In this document: one piece after another, positions 60,915 through 64,000 of the stretch | Numbering within the stretch: the first letter of the stretch is position 1 | How the letters are laid out: the number at the start of each line of letters is the position of its first letter | NCBI GenBank assembly: GCA_023428905.1 | Contig: JAEYWP010000025.1 | Span: forward strand, 1-64,000 | DNA: 64,000 bases | Reading direction: 5' to 3' | Source: Verrucomicrobiota bacterium | Lineage (GTDB): Bacteria > Verrucomicrobiota > Verrucomicrobiia > Opitutales > Opitutaceae | Made by a program: the position numbers and the translations under genes | Notes under the pieces: generated by a model | The model's input: the letters and a program-made list of their open reading frames with translations, nothing else | Database searches by the model: none | Told to the model about the DNA's origin: nothing

Positions 60915-62279
60915 TTAGGAGAACAAGTCCGTGGGCGTGCGACCGAGGAAGTCCTCCATGTAAGCGGTGGTCGCCTTGCCTTCGATGAAGGTGGGGTCGC
61001 TCATGATCGCCTTGTGGAGGGGAATGGTGGTTTTGATGCCGCGGACCAAATATTCGCTCAGGGCACGATAGGCGCGCTCCAGGGCTGTTTTGCGATTTGA
61101 TCCGTAGCAAATCAGCTTGCCGATCATCGAGTCGTAGTACGGCGGAATCGTGTACCCGCTGTAAACGTGGCTGTCGACGCGGACGCCGTGGCCCCCGGGC
61201 GCGTAATAGAGGCCGATCGTACCGGGCGAAGGAGCGAAGTTGCGTGCCGGATCCTCTGCGTTGATGCGGCACTCGATGGCATGCTTCTCGAATTTGATGT
61301 CGTTCTGGTCGAAATCCAGCTTCTCGCCATTTGCCACCCGGATCTGCTGCTTGATCAGGTCGACGCCGGTTACTTCCTCCGTCACCGGATGTTCCACCTG
61401 GATGCGGGTGTTCATCTCGATGAAGTAGTAGTTACCCTTGGCATCCACGAGGAACTCGATCGTGCCGGCGTTTTCGTAAGCCGCGGCTGCTGCGGCGCGG
61501 ACGGCAGCTTTTCCCATCTTCTTCCGCAAGTCAGGCGTGAGGAAAGGGGAGGGGGATTCTTCGATGAGCTTCTGGTGGCGGCGTTGGACGGAGCAGTCGC
61601 GCTCGCCCAAATGCAGGACCTTGCCGTGGCTGTCCGCCAGGATCTGAAACTCGATATGGCGAGGACGCTCGATGTATTTTTCGATGTAGACCGCCCCATT
61701 GCCGAAGGCTTTCTCGGCCTCGTTGCGGGCGACGTGATACTCCTTGGCGAACGAAACGTCGTTGTGGGCAATACGCATGCCGCGCCCGCCTCCGCCGGCC
61801 ACCGCCTTGATGATGACCGGGTAACCGATTTTGCGGGCGATTTTGACGGCTTCCGCTTCGCTGTCGACCGGTCCGTCACTGCCCGGGACCGTCGGGACTC
61901 CGGCTTTCTTTACTGTATCCTTGGCGATGGACTTATCGCCCATCATCTTGATGCTCTTAGATTTAGGCCCGATGAACTTAATATTGCAGGACTCGCACTG
62001 CTCGGCAAATTTGGCGTTCTCGGAAAGGAAGCCGTAACCGGGGTGGATGGCGTCCACATCGGCGATCTCGGCCGCGCTGATGATGCGGTCCGACCGCAGG
62101 TAGCTGTCCGAGCTTTTGGGGCCTCCGATGCAGATGGCTTCATCGGCGAGCTGCACGTGGAGTGACTGCACGTCTGCCTCCGAATAAACCGCGAGGGTTT
62201 TGATGCCGAGTTCCCGGCAGGCGCGGACGATGCGGAGGGCAATTTCACCGCGATTCGCGATGAGAATCTTCTGAATCAT
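60915..62279 (-). CDS. accC: Biotin carboxylase subunit of acetyl-CoA carboxylase
   Basis: 454-residue biotin carboxylase. N-terminal domain (KILIANRGEIALRIVRACRE), ATP-grasp motif with Gly-rich loop (VAGGGGRGMRIAH), the conserved EKYIERPRHIEFQILADSHG, and the active-site region MNTRIQVEHPVTEEVTGVDL are present. It carboxylates biotin on AccB with ATP and bicarbonate, the first step of fatty acid synthesis. It lies downstream of accB with 92 bases between, probably one transcript. Confidence 0.97.
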   Translation of the reverse strand: MIQKILIANRGEIALRIVRACRELGIKTLAVYSEADVQSLHVQLADEAICIGGPKSSDSYLRSDRIISAAEIADVDAIHPGYGFLSENAKFAEQCESCNIKFIGPKSKSIKMMGDKSIAKDTVKKAGVPTVPGSDGPVDSEAEAVKIARKIGYPVIIKAVAGGGGRGMRIAHNDVSFAKEYHVARNEAEKAFGNGAVYIEKYIERPRHIEFQILADSHGKVLHLGERDCSVQRRHQKLIEESPSPFLTPDLRKKMGKAAVRAAAAAAYENAGTIEFLVDAKGNYYFIEMNTRIQVEHPVTEEVTGVDLIKQQIRVANGEKLDFDQNDIKFEKHAIECRINAEDPARNFAPSPGTIGLYYAPGGHGVRVDSHVYSGYTIPPYYDSMIGKLICYGSNRKTALERAYRALSEYLVRGIKTTIPLHKAIMSDPTFIEGKATTAYMEDFLGRTPTDLFS

Positions 62280-62371
62280 AAAATGACGAAACCACTAACG
62301 CACACTGGGATGGCAATCCTGTGACGGGATTGATCCGCACCAGCGTGGATTAGTGGCTTTAGTTGGACTGG

Positions 62372-62857
62372 TTAGCCCTGTTTGACCTTGAAGAGGCGCT
62401 GCCCGTATTCGACGGGCTGCCCGTTCTCGACGAGGGTTTCGAGAATCGTTCCCTTCGTCTCCGATTGGATCTCGTTCATGATCTTCATCGCCTCAATGAT
62501 GCAGACGACGCTGGTCTCCGTGACTTTGGAGCCGTTTTCCACGAACGACTTACTTTCGGGCGAGGGAGAACGGTAAAACGTTCCGACCATCGGCGACTTG
62601 ATGTAGGTGACGCCGGCCTCGTCGGCGGCGGCCGCGGCTGGACCAACCCCGAGTGCGGGTGTGGCCGAAGCGATGGGAGCAGCCGTTTCGCTCCCGGCTG
62701 CGAACGGCGGGTTGGATCCCCGGCTGCTCGACACCACCGGGAGGCCATTGGCGCCCCGCCGGATCTTAAGTTTAAAGCCCTCTTCCTCGACCGCGAATTC
62801 GGTCAAATCCGAGCGCTTCATCAGGTCGATGATCAGCTTGATCTGTTTTAGGTCCAA
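62372..62857 (-). CDS. accB: Biotin carboxyl carrier protein of acetyl-CoA carboxylase
   Basis: 161-residue BCCP. An N-terminal dimerisation segment (IKLIIDLMKRSDLTEFAVEE), a low-complexity Ala/Pro linker and the biotinyl domain follow. The target Lys125 lies in the EAMKIMN motif, and the thumb-like segment is present (SPMVGTFYRSPSPESKSFVE). It heads the operon on the minus strand, followed by accC. Confidence 0.96.
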   Translation of the reverse strand: MDLKQIKLIIDLMKRSDLTEFAVEEEGFKLKIRRGANGLPVVSSSRGSNPPFAAGSETAAPIASATPALGVGPAAAAADEAGVTYIKSPMVGTFYRSPSPESKSFVENGSKVTETSVVCIIEAMKIMNEIQSETKGTILETLVENGQPVEYGQRLFKVKQG

Positions 62858-62894
62858 AGGGTGCCTGGGTTGAGTTGAGCAGATGGACGCGACG

Positions 62895-62923
62895 TTAGTA
62901 GATTAAACAGGGGTGGCGTTCAA
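62895..62923 (-). promoter_or_regulatory. Possible accB promoter
   Basis: On the minus strand TTGAAC (62918-62923) and TACTAA (62895-62900) are 17 bases apart, about 40 bases upstream of the accB start. Both hexamers are only partly like consensus. The rest of 62858-63169 has no gene I can support; a short inverted repeat, CCCAAA-A-TTTGGG, lies in it. Confidence 0.25.
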
Positions 62924-63169
62924 AAAGAACTTTGCGATCCCATGCAACCCCCGATTTCTGGCCGATTTTAAGTGAAAATCCCCAAAATTTGGGAGTTTTC
63001 GGGTGAAAATGGGCGCTTCGGCAGGGGATTTTGAGCGAGGTGCTAGCCTCGTTAGAAAGCCTTTGGGAAAAAGCAACGAACCCCAAAATGGGCTGAAAAG
63101 GGGGCTCTGCGCGGGGGTTTGGCTGCGAAAAAGGCGGATTTTGGGTCGTTTCGCGGTAAGAAGCCACGT

Positions 63170-64000
63170 TTAGGTGCGGGTCACCTCGAATCCTCGATGA
63201 CATATCGAAAAGTCGACGAAACGGCTGCCCGGGAGTGGACCGTGTTGGCTGAGTTTGCGCCGCATCCGTCGTCCGGCGGCGGGATCGGTCGCCCAGAGCA
63301 GCATAAAGCCTCCCCCGCCGGCCCCGAGGAGCTTGCACGCGGCGAGGTCGGTGCCGCAGGAGGCGACGAGCGCATCAATCGCAGGCGGCGAGGTTCCGGC
63401 ATCGAGCGCGCGATTGAGCCGCCATGAACGCTGAATCGCCCGGATGGCCTGCGTCCGGTTCCTCGCTTGGAAGGCGGCGGCGGCCCGGTGGGCGTTTGCG
63501 CGAATGGATCCGAGAACCCGCTGCGTGTGCTGCCGCCGCAGGAACATATCACGGACGATTTCGCGGAGGATGGCTTTTGCGAGTCGGGTGATGCCGGTGT
63601 AGTAGAGCAAGAGCTCCCCGCTCTCGGCCGCCGACTCAAGGAGGTGCGGATCGATCTGGCGCACGTGTGGCTGCTGGCGGTCTCCCGCGTTCGTCGTGAT
63701 CAGTTTCGCGCCCGGATAGAGTGCCCCGGCCTGGTCCTGCCATCCTCCGCCGGTCGTCAGAAGTTGTTCCACTGCGAGGGTCCGGTCGTATAGGTCGACG
63801 GTGTTCCATCCCAAACCGAGCGCGGCGTTCAGGGTACCGAGGACCGTCGCCGCGAGGATGGACGACGTTCCCAAGCCCGACCCTTTGGGCACGGCGCTTA
63901 AGACAGAGATGTCTAATCCGCCTCCTAAGCGGCGCAGGAGTGAAGAAAGGCCTCCCTTCGGTGCGTTTTTGCTGAATTCAGGCAAGAAACCGGCCACCGC
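63170..64000 (-). CDS. GHMP-family sugar kinase (fucokinase-like), 5' end beyond the window
   Basis: The C-terminal 276 or so residues are visible; the start lies beyond base 64000. The GHMP glycine motif is SAVPKGSGLGTSSILAATVL, with a preceding GGGLDISVL and a later KLLGAGGGGFMLL near the C-terminus, as in the GHMP fold. The helical region between (TGGGWQDQAGALYPGAKLIT) matches L-fucokinase-like proteins and the kinase part of bifunctional Fkp, which makes GDP-fucose. Whether a guanylyltransferase domain is fused cannot be seen from this window. Confidence 0.85.
   Translation of the reverse strand, partial: AVAGFLPEFSKNAPKGGLSSLLRRLGGGLDISVLSAVPKGSGLGTSSILAATVLGTLNAALGLGWNTVDLYDRTLAVEQLLTTGGGWQDQAGALYPGAKLITTNAGDRQQPHVRQIDPHLLESAAESGELLLYYTGITRLAKAILREIVRDMFLRRQHTQRVLGSIRANAHRAAAAFQARNRTQAIRAIQRSWRLNRALDAGTSPPAIDALVASCGTDLAACKLLGAGGGGFMLLWATDPAAGRRMRRKLSQHGPLPGSRFVDFSICHRGFEVTRT

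Noticed and set aside
62895..63338. 147-codon minus-strand open frame in the gap between accB and the GHMP kinase
   Set aside because: Composition is atypical and no motif is seen; it also overlaps the end of the kinase gene. I treat the gap as non-coding apart from a possible accB promoter.
1..64000. tRNA, rRNA, CRISPR array, insertion sequence or prophage in this window
   Set aside because: I looked for characteristic motifs and repeats and saw none. A dedicated tRNA or covariance search could still find a missed small RNA.

Overview
The window is about 65% G+C and densely coded on both strands, with many 4-base stop/start overlaps. It looks like a chromosomal segment from a Verrucomicrobiota bacterium, most likely of the Opitutaceae. 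This is inferred from gene content: an autotransporter-type beta-strand repeat protein with a C-terminal PEP-CTERM anchor, sigma-factor/VWA-protein pairs, and a FloA/NfeD membrane-domain set. Asp23/AmaP-like proteins beside the acetyl-CoA carboxylase subunits, and Spy-like, DUF1328- and DUF3185-type small envelope proteins, fit the same picture. I found no rRNA, tRNA, CRISPR array, insertion sequence or prophage. The region reads as a housekeeping and envelope-stress segment.

Layout. Bases 1-353 hold short G-rich repeats, followed by an orphan oligopeptide-binding lipoprotein. Bases 2139-11302 form one compact operon of nine or ten genes: GYF/RDD protein, two zinc-finger membrane proteins, DUF4129, DUF4350, MoxR ATPase, DUF58, SpoIIM-like, RDD. 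An ECF sigma factor follows, with a VWA protein whose N-terminus looks like an anti-sigma domain. After a repeat-rich spacer come the PEP-CTERM autotransporter-like protein, a candidate structured RNA, and a tesA / ybbA-ybbP divergon. Next are an FKBP isomerase, polyphosphate glucokinase, an FAD oxidoreductase, a LytS/LytTR two-component system, and a MacA-ABC-two-permease efflux operon separated from the regulator by a spacer rich in AlgR/LytTR-like 9-mers. Two minus-strand unknowns (a coiled-coil protein and an extended adenylate-kinase-like protein) lead to an ECF sigma / small membrane protein / Spy-like operon that resembles CnrH-CnrY-CnrX. Divergent from it is a DUF1328 gene behind a near-consensus sigma-54 promoter, then a sigma-54 activator, its histidine kinase and a DUF3185 gene.

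The right half holds a U32 peptidase, an OxyR-like LysR regulator with an OxyR-type operator over its own start codon, several small membrane proteins, an AIM24-type protein, Smr, TatA-like and aldose epimerase genes. These are followed by the NfeD-NfeD-FloA group, RodZ-like, FtsK, ManA, GrpE-DnaJ, heptose-phosphate adenylyltransferase-like, PurN, PrmA, AmaP/Asp23 and AccC/AccB genes. A GHMP sugar kinase runs off the right edge.

The most interesting signals are regulatory: (i) the OxyR-like protein with Ser in place of the peroxidatic Cys, plus its near-canonical operator; (ii) the back-to-back Cnr-like ECF operon and sigma-54/DUF1328 unit; (iii) the LytTR-type sites and terminator between the LytTR gene and the efflux operon; (iv) a minus-strand three-hairpin RNA candidate. 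All functional statements come from reading the sequence and recalling families; no searches were run.
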